Shown: one piece after another, positions 22,105 through 33,400 of the stretch
How positions within the stretch are numbered: the first letter of the stretch is position 1
Layout of the letters: every line of letters starts with the position of its first letter
Source: Stemphylium vesicarium
Taxonomy: Eukaryota > Ascomycota > Dothideomycetes > Pleosporales > Pleosporaceae
Length of the DNA stretch: 64,000 nucleotides
Direction of reading: 5' to 3'
NCBI GenBank assembly: GCA_004380135.1
Contig: QXCR01000046.1
Span: 124,001 to 188,000 of the forward strand
The notes under the pieces: model-generated
The model's input: the letters and a program-made list of their open reading frames with translations, nothing else
Database searches by the model: none
What the model was told of the DNA's origin: nothing
Translations under genes and position numbers: made by a program

Positions 22105-24234
22105 AGAATTGCCAGGATGCGACTCGGCAGGCAGGGCGAGAGCCGTTAAACGCGCCCTGGAAGGTCACGCTACAAAGGTCGGTGTGGTGGACCGTCGTCT
22201 CTAGATCTAGCATCCAGTTCCACCGCGTATAGGCCGAATGCTTGACACGGGTTGACGTCCTAAGCGTGTCGCGCTAGATGTCTTAATCCCGCGGAGAGGG
22301 CTGAAAAGAGGCGGGTGAAAGGTGTTCAAAGTGCACATGGGGTAGCATGGATGAGAAGATGGCAAGCGTAGTGTTTAGGGAAAGGGCATCTCGAAGACGC
22401 TCTCTAGACGTGCGCTCCCAGCTTTGCCCCGGGTGGAGCGTACAGTAGGCTCACAAACGCCAGCAGATCTCGCTTGTTTGCTTCTTAGCTGGGGGGTGTG
22501 TCCGATGCGCTTGTCGATCGCGATTACTGCGGAGGAACATTCGCAAGACTTTCCCGTACGACTTGAAAGAGCAATGTGTTGGCGGCTCTGCTATGACGGC
22601 GCCCATGGCATTTCAAAATGCCCTAGACGCTGTTTCCAGAACATAGTTTTGGCCATGTATGTCGGGGGATGTGCTGTTCTCGAGTCGTGGGTTGACAGAC
22701 GTCATCAGCTAATGGTCTAGACCACGAGGCTCAGGCCGCGCGCAAACATCCAATACACCCACGATACTAGTCTACGCCATCCATGGACGATATCGACGAT
22801 CAATGAAAAAAACACAAGATTGACTGCTCCAGCATCGTGTTGAGATCTAGAGCCTACAGAGACCTTGGTCTGGCTGTTCGCGCGCCGGCTAGCATATTTC
22901 CATCGTACATTGTACTCGTCTGGAGTCGCCATACCGTCGTACCGTGGCGTCTCAGAGGCCTCGTCTTTGTGGTTGACCGGATGGTGCCAAACCACTTTAT
23001 TCTGCTCCTTGTCAACACCACCAGAACGGCCTTGACCCAGTCAGATCGGATGTGGTCTTTATCCTGGCAGCTTCAGACGGGGAGCTTCGGGTCTTCCCAC
23101 GCAAGCTTGCCAGTCGTCATTCCCACGTGCGAGCCCGCGCTATTCCGCGTCGGGCTCAGGGTCTCTTCCAAGGTTCCCAGGGCTGCCGCTGATCCTCGCG
23201 CGCCGTTTGCCAAAGACTCACGGCCAGCATCTTCACGCACCAAGCTTGAATCATCAGCATCCCACAAGCACTGCAGCCCAAGGTAAACGAGGTTACGATA
23301 TTCTTTCCCTGCTCATAACGGTAGAATCGCCGTGTAGGATGAACCACTGGCATAGGAAGTCATCGCGCAACCACGCGCCCCGCCCACACTGACGCCCTCG
23401 CGAAACGCGCAGTGAAGCGCGATTTGCTGAAGCTGCTTGTGTCTGCTATCTATCTAGGTATTCGTATCACTCGGCGTGCGATGCGACACGAGATGCGCCC
23501 ATCGTGATACGCATCGGCTGCAGCTGCCTCGCCCTGCTAGCCATTGTGGCATGCGTGGCTGAACAATAAATGGCGCATGCGTCGCTAAGCCTCACTTACC
23601 ACATCAAGCGTTACCATACACCAAACCCATGTTGCTAAACTTGCAAAACAGTACCAATGATGCCGTCCACTGTTATGACGTTCCCCAACCATACAGAACC
23701 ATTCAAACACAACTATTCTGACAGTTAGCAAGTGACCGGCAGATACGTCTTCTGCCACATCTGTAGTCCATCACGTCGCAGAGGAGAGACACTGAAGTGA
23801 CATGGCAAAGGTATCTTCGCATATTCATTGCCAAGCCTCACTAATCCAACGCTCACAGTAGATGGAGCGCCGACTAACCGCCAGCAGTGACAGGCCGCTC
23901 TCTCACCCCACTTTTTCCAACCCGCTTGCCGGTGGAGTGGCTTGCTTCGCCGTGCCCCTCTCCTCGGTGCAGTCTCTCTTCCTTCTGCATCTCGCCAAGC
24001 ATGTACAGCCTGAGCAATCTGCTCCCACGGACGTGGAGCGGAGCGGTCCCGGAGGGGCGATGAGATGCCCCGCTGGCAACAAGCTGTGTCCACTCCGTTT
24101 GCTTTAAAACCCGCGTCCACCCCGCGCCCTCCAACAGCTTCCCACTTCCTTCTTACGTCTTGATTTCTACTTCCCAGAAACTTTCTTATCCTAAAAACAC
24201 TTACACTGCTATTACTGAGTAATAGCTTTGAATC
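22105..24234. other. Divergent promoter region, no gene recognised
   Basis: This 2.1 kb lies between the ATGs of the minus-strand histidine kinase and the plus-strand WW gene. Several open frames exist but none has an ATG context, codon pattern or motif that supports a gene. Long upstream leaders are common for fungal signalling genes. The final 100 bp before 24235 are C/T-rich, typical of a fungal promoter and leader. Confidence 0.5.
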
Positions 24235-25299
24235 ATGGATTTCCTCAAGAAGAAGATGAAGGAGCTCATGGACGACGACGACAAGAAGCCAGCTGGTAGA
24301 TACTCCCCATTATACAATCGCGTTGCAAGTTCTAACTCTTTAAGAATCTCAGAGTGCCCCTTCCCATGACTCGTATGGTGGAGCCCCAGGTGGTGCTGGT
24401 CCTGGAGATCGCGCGCTGTCTGATTCGTACTACGGACACGGCGGCCCGCCCCAAGATCAGGGCCAGGGCTACCCGCCTCAAGGTTACCCGCCTCAGGGTC
24501 CGCCTCAGGGCCAAGGATATCCTCCCCAAGGCCAAGGCTACCCGCCTCAGGGCTACCCTCCACAGCAGCAGTACGGTCAAGGTGCGCCGCCCCAAGTAGG
24601 TCCACCAGCGCCCTACGGAGCGCCTCCACCCATGCCGCCTGGCTGGACGCAACAGTGGGACCAGAACAGCCAACGTTGGTTCTACATTGAGCAAGCCACT
24701 GGCCGCACACAATGGGATCCTCCATCGCACCTGCCACCAGGCCCGTACGCTCCTCCGGCCGCCGGTGCACCCTACATGCCGCCTGGCGGCCACGATGAGC
24801 GCGGCCTCTTCGGAAACACCCACGGTCACCAAGGACACGACTACACAGCCTCCGGACACGCTACCAACGAGGCAGAGAAGAAGAAGGGTCATTCTACTGC
24901 CATGCTCGCTGCTGCTGGTGTTGGAGGTATCGCGGCTGGTGCCTTTATCGGCCACCAACTTGGTATGTCTTCTCTACATATATACTATACTTCCCGTTAC
25001 AGCACTAACACGCACAAGCCGACGACAGCGACGATGAGAACCACGCCGCTGCCGCTGCCCCGGCGGCTGTTGCCCCTGCTGCTGCACCATATGGCACCGA
25101 CCCATACGGTGCTCCACCCCCATCAGATCCCTACACGGATGCCCCGGCTTTTGACGAGCCTCCCCCAGTGCCGACTCACGATGAAGATGGCGACTCCATC
25201 TCAAGTAGTGACCGTGAGTCGATGGAGGAGAAGCGCGAAGAGCTCATCGAAGCGCAGGAAGAGTACCAAGAGGAACTCGAGGACAACTACGAGGACTAG
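24235..25299 (+). CDS. WW-domain protein with glycine-zipper segment
   Basis: Three exons, 24235..24295, 24345..24962 and 25019..25299, give 319 residues. The first exon codes a charged start (MDFLKKKMKELMDDDD). Then come Y-P-P-Q-G repeats, a single WW domain (MPPGWTQQWDQNSQRWFYIE with the second Trp and Pro in TQWDPP), a short hydrophobic glycine-rich stretch (AAAGVGGIAAGAFIGHQL) that could insert in or pack on membranes, an Ala/Pro linker, and an acidic coiled tail (EEKREELIEAQEEYQEELED). WW domains bind proline-rich partners. The second acceptor is AAG rather than CAG but restores a long acidic frame. Function unknown; membrane-linked adaptor is a guess. The convergent neighbour is the CYSTM gene, which has a similar proline-tyrosine-glutamine N-terminus. 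Confidence 0.8.
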
Positions 25300-25811
25300 G
25301 TCTTTGACGAAATGCGATTTCCATGATTGTGCTAGATGGTTTGCAACGGCCGAATCACTTCTTTGCATTTCTTTACCATTCAATTGGCAACTTACAAAGG
25401 CCACTACAAGCATAGTGTTCTATAACTAAGGAAAAACAAAAACATCCAGCAAACTTGCGAGTCTCTCGCTTGCACCCGGCGCGAAAGCGCACAGGAAAGA
25501 AACAGGAAATCAAATTTGTATCCGAAGAGATCATACTTGAAGGCCTTGATAAATAACTACCTGAACATCCTAGCTCCAAGTGCACCCCTTCCATGGATAT
25601 ATATCGCGCTTGCTATCGAACAAGTTACTAAAGAGATTTGTTGTGGTTGTAGCGAGCGTGTTATTGTTGCGGTTGTTGTATAACTCTCCCCATTTTGTTC
25701 CCAATTTCCCGATTTCCCCTTCCCAGCAGATATTCGTCGTGTAGGCGCATGTAATCGTTGACTCTCTCGAAAGGAAGGTAAGGGTCTGACAGAAAGACAC
25801 TCGGCACTGGA
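25300..25811. other. Convergent 3' region between WW and CYSTM genes
   Basis: A/T-rich sequence without a supported gene. It should hold the 3' untranslated regions and poly(A) signals of both genes. Confidence 0.5.
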
Positions 25812-26231
25812 CTAGCAGCAGTCGCAGCAATCGAGGCAGTCCAAGCAGCATTCGCAGGTCTCACCGCAGAGCCAGCAGCAGCACAGTGTTGCAAGACTAT
25901 TCACTGTCGCGTTAGCTCAACTGTAGCGCTTGTTTTGATTATTCGCACATGCGCGATATGCGATCTCGCAGCAGAGTTACGAGTGAAGGGGAGAAGAAGG
26001 GACTCACCAAGCAGTCAAACAACCCCTATCCTTCTTTGGCTCTTCCTGGGGCGGTGGCGGTGCTTGTTGGTAGTACATCTGCGCCCATCATGAATTAGCA
26101 CGCTATATATTTCGCAGGAGAAGATTAATAATCTCTAAAGAGTTTTAACATACCGGCTGCTGAGGCGGAGGGCCATAGCCTGGCTGAGGAGGGCCGTAGT
26201 AGCCTGGTTGTTGAGGCGGCGGGTAGCTCAT
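25812..26231 (-). CDS. CYSTM-type cysteine-rich small membrane protein
   Basis: Three small exons, complement(25812..25896, 26008..26078, 26154..26231), with introns of 111 and 75 bp (GTATGT...CAG and GTGAGT...TAG), give 77 residues. The N-terminus is rich in Pro, Tyr, Gly and Gln (MSYPPPQQPGYYGPP), followed by EEPKKDRGCLTACLA and a C-terminal tail LCCCWLCGETCECCLDCLD ending in CCDCC. That layout, a PYQ-rich head and a cysteine-rich hydrophobic end, is the CYSTM module, known in yeast and plants as short, tail-anchored, probably palmitoylated plasma-membrane proteins linked to stress and metal tolerance. The gene is too short and too interrupted to appear as one open frame; in the wrong frames the last exon gives unrelated alanine-rich peptides. 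The splice sites and reading frame agree across all three exons. Confidence 0.82.
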
Positions 26232-27751
26232 AATGTATTGCAAAGTGACGTTGAATTAAGAAAGTCTTGGGCTTGCGTGGCAGGTGGCTGGTGAAAGAGG
26301 CGGATCTAGTGTGGTTATCGTAGGTGTGGCACAAGTAGCGAAGGTGAGGCTTTGAGTTGTGGCAAGAGAGCAAAAGTGTGGCAGAGAACAGAGGCAGATA
26401 GCTGTGGCACAGCAAAAGGGGCGGTGGATGAGGCGCACCCGTGTTTTTAAGATTAAATGTTTTTGGCCGAACTTTGTGCCTTGCTGCTGCTGCTGCTGCT
26501 GCTACCATTCGGCAAACGGATACTGCGGATGCGCAAGTATGGAAAGGGCGCAGGGCCTGTCTTCGTGAGCACGAACCTCCCCCCAGCTTAGTCTGCGCAT
26601 ATCTTCATCACAGGCTTCTAATGGCCGGAAAAAGAAGACGGGCCACGATGCGTGGGAGCGTTGCTAGGCGCCACAGGTGTGGCAGTCGGGTGCTTGGTTG
26701 TGGCAGCTGTTCGGGCTTGGTGTGGCATGAGTGGGGCCTCGCAAGCCACTGCTGTAACGGTAGATGCAGGACCCTTGTCTTACGCGTATGCAATTATCTT
26801 GGAAGCTGAGGCGCATGACTTGCGTGCATATGCTGGACGCATGCAGAGACGAGCCGTTCGATTGGCGTTGCAAGACGAAGTTCAGTGTTGTTATGCGGGT
26901 CTCTTCATTCTTGCTGCTTTTCATTTTCCTTCACGGTGGATCTGAATGGCTTGCTCTTCTGTGCCGCAGCTAGATTTGTTACGTGAAATGAGCCCGCAAA
27001 TCCATCGTTACGAAACGCATGCTGCGATGTGAAGTGCTGTTCGCACATGCAGGTTTGCCGTGCTATCCGTAGACTAGTCCCAAATAGAGCTTAGTCGTGG
27101 CGCTACGCGTTCAATTGGCAATATTAGACGGGGACTAGTCATCGTGGCTCAGTCATATCGTGGGGTGTTGTTCACTTGGCAATCCGAGCGATGGCAGTGT
27201 CATTGGTGTTGAGGGCATACTTGCAATGCCCTTCGCCGATGTGTTCTTCTGCGACGCGTGCTGACGAAATCCGCTCGTGGAAAGCACGGCATTGCCAAGA
27301 GACCCGAAAAGCATGGCGGTGTAGTGCGGTGAAACGAAAGTGGCCCGGCTGAGCCCGGCACCTACTCAAGTGGACGACCAATACCCCGAGAACCGAAGCA
27401 ATTGATTTTGGCTAGAAGCCCGAGGCTTGACCGGGGTGATTGTGGCGCAAGTATTCACTGGTGGATGAGGATCGTCTTCCTGAAGCGTATCCAAGAGCCA
27501 AGTGGAGACGCATCGAAAGCCCTTAGCTGCGAATGCGAAAGAGACAAAAGAGTCCCCCAGTACGTAAGGCGTATCACCGATTGAGAGGTGCGTCTGCGTC
27601 CTCTGATAGAACTTGTTCTTTAGCAACGATTCCAGAACAATGAATTACATCTGCAAACCCACCCACCCTGATCCACCACACGGCTGATCAGATAGCGCTT
27701 CGGTGGATGTTGTCAACAAGGTGTGGCGGTAAAGACCCTGTCCAAGGACGT
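26232..27751. other. Intergenic: CYSTM promoter and glycosylase 3' flank
   Basis: No gene is recognised in 1.5 kb. A (CTG)7 microsatellite lies at about 26483-26504. The left part is the promoter and leader of the minus-strand CYSTM gene, the right end the 3' flank of the minus-strand glycosylase. Confidence 0.5.
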
Positions 27752-28729
27752 TTACGACTGCAGAGTCTCTTCTGCAGCGGCCTGGCCTTCCACTTGCCGA
27801 GGTACAAAGCCTCGTTCAGCCCTCCTCTTCTGCACCCATTCTCCAAAGGGTTTCCAGATAGCTTCCTTCTCCGCAGGTTTCAAACTCGCCGCTAGACCGC
27901 TCGTGCTGGTAGTCACGAAGACCTTGGACCCTCTCCATATATTACCATCAGCACCCAGCTCTTCTTGGGCGTCTTTGGGACTTTTGCCCATGTTGTGCTC
28001 CTCATCCTGCCAGCCGTACTTGAAGTCCTTTTTACCCATATTCTTTCCATAGCGGTATCGCCATACTGCCTCCCAGATCCCCTTTCCAACAATACACACG
28101 GCCTCAGGCTTGTATTTGAGAAACTTGGCTTCGAGGTTCGCGGTACCTGCTGCTGTCTCCTCCTTCGAGAGCTCAGCCGCGTCTTTGGAAGGCCGCTCCA
28201 CAATATTCGTATTGCCCATGCAGAACAGAGCTGGCAGGCTGCGATCCTCTTCTGGTCTCAGCCGCCGATCTGTCAACCCTGAGGAGTGGAGTAGTTTCCA
28301 GAAGTGGTTTGACGGGTGGGCATAGGCATGTCCCGCAGTTGCGGTCTGGACACCAGGGTTCGTACCGACAAAGACGCATATCAGGTTTGGTTCGAGTATG
28401 TCAACGAGCGGAGATAGATGCGCATATTTTGATGGGTCTGCATATTTGCTAGCCTTGCGCTTCTTTTTTGGTCTTGAGGAAGGTTCCGGGACACTGTTAA
28501 CAGCTGGTGGCGCATTCGTTTTCGTACGCTTCTTGGTTTGCAGAACGGACGCTGATGCTAGAGATTCGTTCGGCACAGCGGATATCTCTGTATATGTGTA
28601 CTTGGTCAATCGGTCCTTGAATGACGTAGAAGGGGATGTCGCTGGTCTTTCGTCAGGTTCAGAGAGGCCGCCATCGCTCGGGACGTGCTGTGGCGCTCTT
28701 TCAGATTTCGCTGAGCGCGTTCGTGGCAT
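27752..28729 (-). CDS. thp1: G/T(U) mismatch DNA glycosylase, Mug/TDG family
   Basis: One exon, 325 residues, ATG at 28729. The first 100 residues are basic and low-complexity and end in a nuclear-localisation-like SRPKKKRKASK. The catalytic domain starts at PLVDILEPNLICVFVGTNPG; the GTNPG loop (about residue 120-125) is the Mug/TDG water-activating motif with the catalytic Asn, followed by GHAYAHPSNHFWKLLHSSG. The second active-site loop is seen as VFVTTSTSGLAA. Enzymes of this family remove uracil or thymine opposite guanine in base excision repair in the nucleus; the fission yeast relative is Thp1. The last 40 residues are a basic tail. No odd features. Confidence 0.92.
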   Translation of the reverse strand: MPRTRSAKSERAPQHVPSDGGLSEPDERPATSPSTSFKDRLTKYTYTEISAVPNESLASASVLQTKKRTKTNAPPAVNSVPEPSSRPKKKRKASKYADPSKYAHLSPLVDILEPNLICVFVGTNPGVQTATAGHAYAHPSNHFWKLLHSSGLTDRRLRPEEDRSLPALFCMGNTNIVERPSKDAAELSKEETAAGTANLEAKFLKYKPEAVCIVGKGIWEAVWRYRYGKNMGKKDFKYGWQDEEHNMGKSPKDAQEELGADGNIWRGSKVFVTTSTSGLAASLKPAEKEAIWKPFGEWVQKRRAERGFVPRQVEGQAAAEETLQS

Positions 28730-30471
28730 CGCAGCTAGACAACTGAATTGAGCCTTAGTGATAGAGACTGTAGAGAGCTTCGGATTGAAAATCAGCGATT
28801 AGCTTAGGGTTGAGGAACGTCGCACGAGGTCGCGTGTTCTTTCCGAGGTGAAGCGTAGACGCGTTGACGTCATTTGCCGCGTCGCTTCCCAGGCTCGATG
28901 ACCATCCATGGGCTCATCACCGTCACAGAGTTGTGTGCAACAAGCGCGCAAGCTGGACCTAAAAGGCATGCTTCGTAGCCCATTTTGCGTCATCCAAATC
29001 GCTGAAGAGATAAACAGTCATGCTCATCATTTCAAGGCCAAACACAAAGCTCCCGCTTGCTAGAAGCATCGACGGCACAAATTATTAGTGAGTGGTATTG
29101 GAGCTGAAATCAGAACACCACTACTCTTTCTACTGCATGGCTTTATCTTTTCAGATTGGCAGAATCTAGATCATCTCACATTCTAATGGCTGCGCAGGCT
29201 TCCGCCATATCGTTTAGAGCCCAGGAGGTTCGGATTGCGCTGGATTTGGCTTCAAAGTCTGGACGCCTTGCAGTTAAAGCCCACTTCCAAGTATTCCGAA
29301 TATGCGGACGGCTGAAGGTTGTTCTTGCACAGCAGCCCTGATTCGATGGTACACGTGCCAAGCACTAGCATTCGACTTTCTCATACTACCCCGTTATGTT
29401 CTGCGTCTGGATACCTCGGGACTCTTCCATTGGTAATGCGCAGCCAGTAACACAGCTCGCACCCATCGTAACCATCTGAACACAGCTACGGAGCATGACA
29501 AGATCTCATCGCCTATCATAATATAGAGGCACGATTGGTATCGTCGCTGTTAGGTCTTTGCTTCTCAACGTCTTCGCATCACCCAGCAACCCACGAATGG
29601 ATCTAAGCTGGAGAAGGTATTATAGTTCATGTGGGCTGGTTGAAATGGCTCTACAGACGCTAGTCGTTGAGGTCCCTTTGAACAAGCTTCGCGTGGGGTA
29701 AGACGGTGTGGAGAGCCGCAAGTGTCCGCGCATATGTATCCCATACACTCCCCTCTCAACTGCATGACGACGATGAGTCAGCGGCACTAAAGGTGAAGTG
29801 GAGGTGGAGTTCGCGTTGCTCGCATCGTGCCTGCCGCAACTCAGCCACATGCCCCACGGTCAATTGGCTGCACTGCCGACGCTAACCTCTTCCGCTGCAG
29901 CTGCGCCCTTCTGATGGAAGAAACCTTGGAAGGGCGGTACAGCAATTTAGCGCTGACTCGGAGCGCACCGCGTTCTTTGGGTCTACTCTGGGATGAAAGC
30001 CCACACCGAGGCTACTTACCACGCAGCACAGCACGCGCGCAATTCTGGGGAGGCGGGAGACCCCTCTTTATTAGCCAGCTCGCTCACCAACAAAGACTTC
30101 GAGGGTCCACTATCGCATCTCGAACGACGCGCTTGGCACCGCCGTAATTTACGCCTCGTAGCAGCTGTTCCCCACTATTTCTCTCACCGGTGGCCTGAAC
30201 CTAGGACGCTTGATCAACACTCAGCCCTTCCCGCCATTGAAGGGCTGCATGGATGACTCCGACCGCGAATCCAACACCTCGTAGGCACAGCGCCCTTTGA
30301 TCTAAAACACTGGCCACCAGGCCTCAGGCTCCTGAGCACTCATTCTCCGTCATTCTTGCTCACTTTTCTTCAAGTTCGTGATTGCTAGACGTCAAGCACG
30401 ACACAACCAAGGCGCCATTCTATTCGCGACGCCCTCTGACAAATACCACACCAAGAAGTAGTATCAAGATC
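28730..30471. other. Divergent promoter region, no gene recognised
   Basis: 1.7 kb between the ATGs of the minus-strand glycosylase and the plus-strand fusion gene. No conserved frame is visible. The 150 bp before 30472 are C/T-rich, as in fungal leaders. Confidence 0.5.
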
Positions 30472-33400
30472 ATGGATTTTCAGGGCGCAGGATTCGCCTT
30501 TGACTCCAGCATGGATTATACCAACATGTTCGCGGCCACGCCGCAGTTCAAGCCAGCGGATAACACCTCTGGCTTTCCGTTCGCTGACGAAGGCATCGAT
30601 ACGGCGACCTCATCTTTCATTGATCCCGCCGTATTTGACACTCCTCAGCAGGGTACATTCGATATGCAACACAGTCTTGTAAGCCCTTCATCATCATTCT
30701 CCGCATCGTCGGTTCTGACAGTAGATTAGACCTTGGATGATACCTCGGTGACCCCCGCATGGAATACCCAACTCACACCAAATATGCAAATACAACACAA
30801 CGCGAATACCTTCCCACCCACACCAATGCAGTCTTTCGACTCTATGGGCACTATGTCTACGCAACTCAATGCACTAGGCAAGCGTCCGTTACAGCTTGAA
30901 GCTCACGATTTTCCTCAGTCGAAGCGTCAAGCAAGCTATGATTTCCCTTTATTTCCAACACCACCTGCGACGACCGCATCTAGCTGGGGTCTAGAGCCAA
31001 CCCCATCATCATCCACACTGGCAGAAGGCTTGTCAGATGAAGCGGCTGACGTATGCGCCACGTGGTTCACAAAGTACAACGTACTTCCCGGGTAAGTTCA
31101 ATCGCCTAGCCCCAAGGCCTCATGGCAAGATTATTGCCTCGAAGTATTGCTAACTGACAAACGTAAAGTGACAGACATATCGACTCACTCAGCCAGCTTA
31201 CTGGGGAGCCAGCCGAGGCCATCCGCAGCTGGTTTGGCCAGCTCTTGAAGCAAGGCATGGGCAAGGGAGGCCTGAGCGACTCCGCTTACAAGTCTCAGAC
31301 CGCACTCATACAGCAACAGGGGACATTCTGGGACGACCAGACCTGTCAGACCGAACTCTTGCGGGCCTCGCCGCCCCAGCCACTACAACAGTTGCTCGAG
31401 GACACCACCCCGGAAGCCTCATCCAGCCGCGATAACACTGTCGCAACTACTGCTCAGCCAGTAGCCACATCACGAAGCTGCAAGAAGCGCTGCACACCTA
31501 CCGATGATCTGGAGCTACTTGGTAGGGACCCCAGGAAGATCTACCAGTGCACCAGGAAATGCGGCAAGCGATATGGTCGTAAGAACGACTGGAAGAGGAA
31601 AGAAGAAGAGGGCTATCCATGCAAGTCATGGGTCTGCAGCTTGTGTACCAGTGAGGGTGTCGAGAACGTCAAGCCGTGTTACCGAAAGTACCATTTCGTG
31701 CAACATTTTCGAAATATACATGCCGACGTAAACCCCGACGACCACGAGGAAACGAGCATAGTGTACTCGGAGACCGAGTTCCCCCGCAAGTGCGGATTCT
31801 GTCGCCACCGATTCGCCTCTAGACAGGAGCGGATTGACCACATCGCAGACCATTTCAAGCAGGGCAAGTGCATGCTTGACTGGCGCGATGACGAAGACAA
31901 CGACGGCGACGATTCCACTGACGATGACAACGATGACCGACCAAGCGGAGACGGCTTCGATGGCAAGTCTTACCAACAACCACCCTTCGATCCACGTGGC
32001 GGCAGCGACTCCCACTACTTCGGCGGTAATGGTAGCTGCGGCGGTCCTGCAGGCCAACAACCTCAAAGTGGCTTCTTCCACTTCCAGCTCTCACAGCTTG
32101 GTGAGAGCCAGTTGTATTGTGCGGACCAACCTACCAAACACACTACAATTTCGCCGAACATCTCTCCGTCATCGACCTCACCTGCTGATGACGGCACAGC
32201 CTCGCGCGAGGAGTCGATCGACCGAAAGTTTCCACCCGAGGAGCATGTTCCGACAGAGGAAAACCACCAAACGACTCTGGCCGGAGATGTTGTCGCCAAG
32301 TCCATGAAGGCGTACGAAACATCGTTGGTGGAGATCCAAGATGATAGTCGTGACCTGGAGCATACATATGGTCGACATGCCAGAATTAGTATAGAGACTG
32401 TTACGTCGTCTTCTGGTCAGACCAATGCAACCCTAGATGGATTACCGACTGGTAGACGAGATACTCGGACTTCCGAGCCACCATCCGACACGTCCGAAAC
32501 AACGCTCTCCCGCCGCAATGGCTTAACGGAGCAAGCACTAACTCGATCGCATACACCGCAAGTCTCAAGCTTCCATAGTATCAAGCTACTTGGCGCAGGA
32601 GGCTTTAGTACGGTCGATGAAGTCATGCATCAGCAAACGGGGCTACGTGTCGGGCGCAAGACGCTCAAGAATCGTAACCAGACAGCCCTTGAAGAGCTGA
32701 AGAAGGAAGTCAACGTCCTACAAAAGCTCCGTCACCCTCACATAATCCGCTTCCTCGGAGCATATTCCAAGGGTGACAAGATGTCAATCCTGCTCTCACC
32801 TGTTGCAGAGACAACACTGGCGGTCTGGCTTCAACGGCCAGCAGTGCAGAAGTCTGCCACACTGCTTGAGACCATTGTCAAGATGTTCGGATGTCTTGCT
32901 TCGTCAGTAAGGTATCTTCACGAGCAGAGACCCGTCGTGAAGCACATGGACATCAAACCCCAGAACATCTTGATTGTTGGAGGAGATCGAGAATTCCCAC
33001 ATGTGGTACTCTCCGATTTTGGTGTCAGTTCCGCAGAAGAGCTTTCCGATGATCAGATGAGACCATGGACTCGCCAATACATTGCGCCCGAAGTGTTCGA
33101 AGGCTTCACTCGCAAACAAGCCGCTGATATCTGGTCCCTTGGATGTGTCTTTGCAGAGATGGCGTCCGTTCCGTTCAGCCAAGGCAATACGGGATGGCTA
33201 GCATTCCGCAAGACATTCAGCGGTCGTACGGGCACGTACTACTGGCAAGATGTGCAAGGCGTACAGGACAAGCTCTCTTCCTTTTTGGAATGTGCGAAGT
33301 CCCCAACAGAGCAAGTCGTGGTACGCACGCTTCAGACCATGCTGAGTGCCGAACCAAACGAACGACCGGATGCAGCATCACTGACCATGATCTTCACTCC

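Noticed and set aside
22424..22720. 98-residue plus-strand frame in the kinase promoter region
   Set aside because: No motif and no convincing start context; probably chance in GC-rich sequence.
24632..25429. 265-residue frame running through the WW gene
   Set aside because: It is the WW exon read past its donor at 24963 into another frame; the spliced acidic C-terminus is more credible.
25570..25894. Minus-strand alanine- and leucine-rich frames over the CYSTM last exon
   Set aside because: They are alternative frames; the CYSTM frame has the cysteine pattern and correct splice phase.
26483..26504. (CTG)7 run as a polyglutamine or polyleucine coding repeat
   Set aside because: It lies outside any supported exon.
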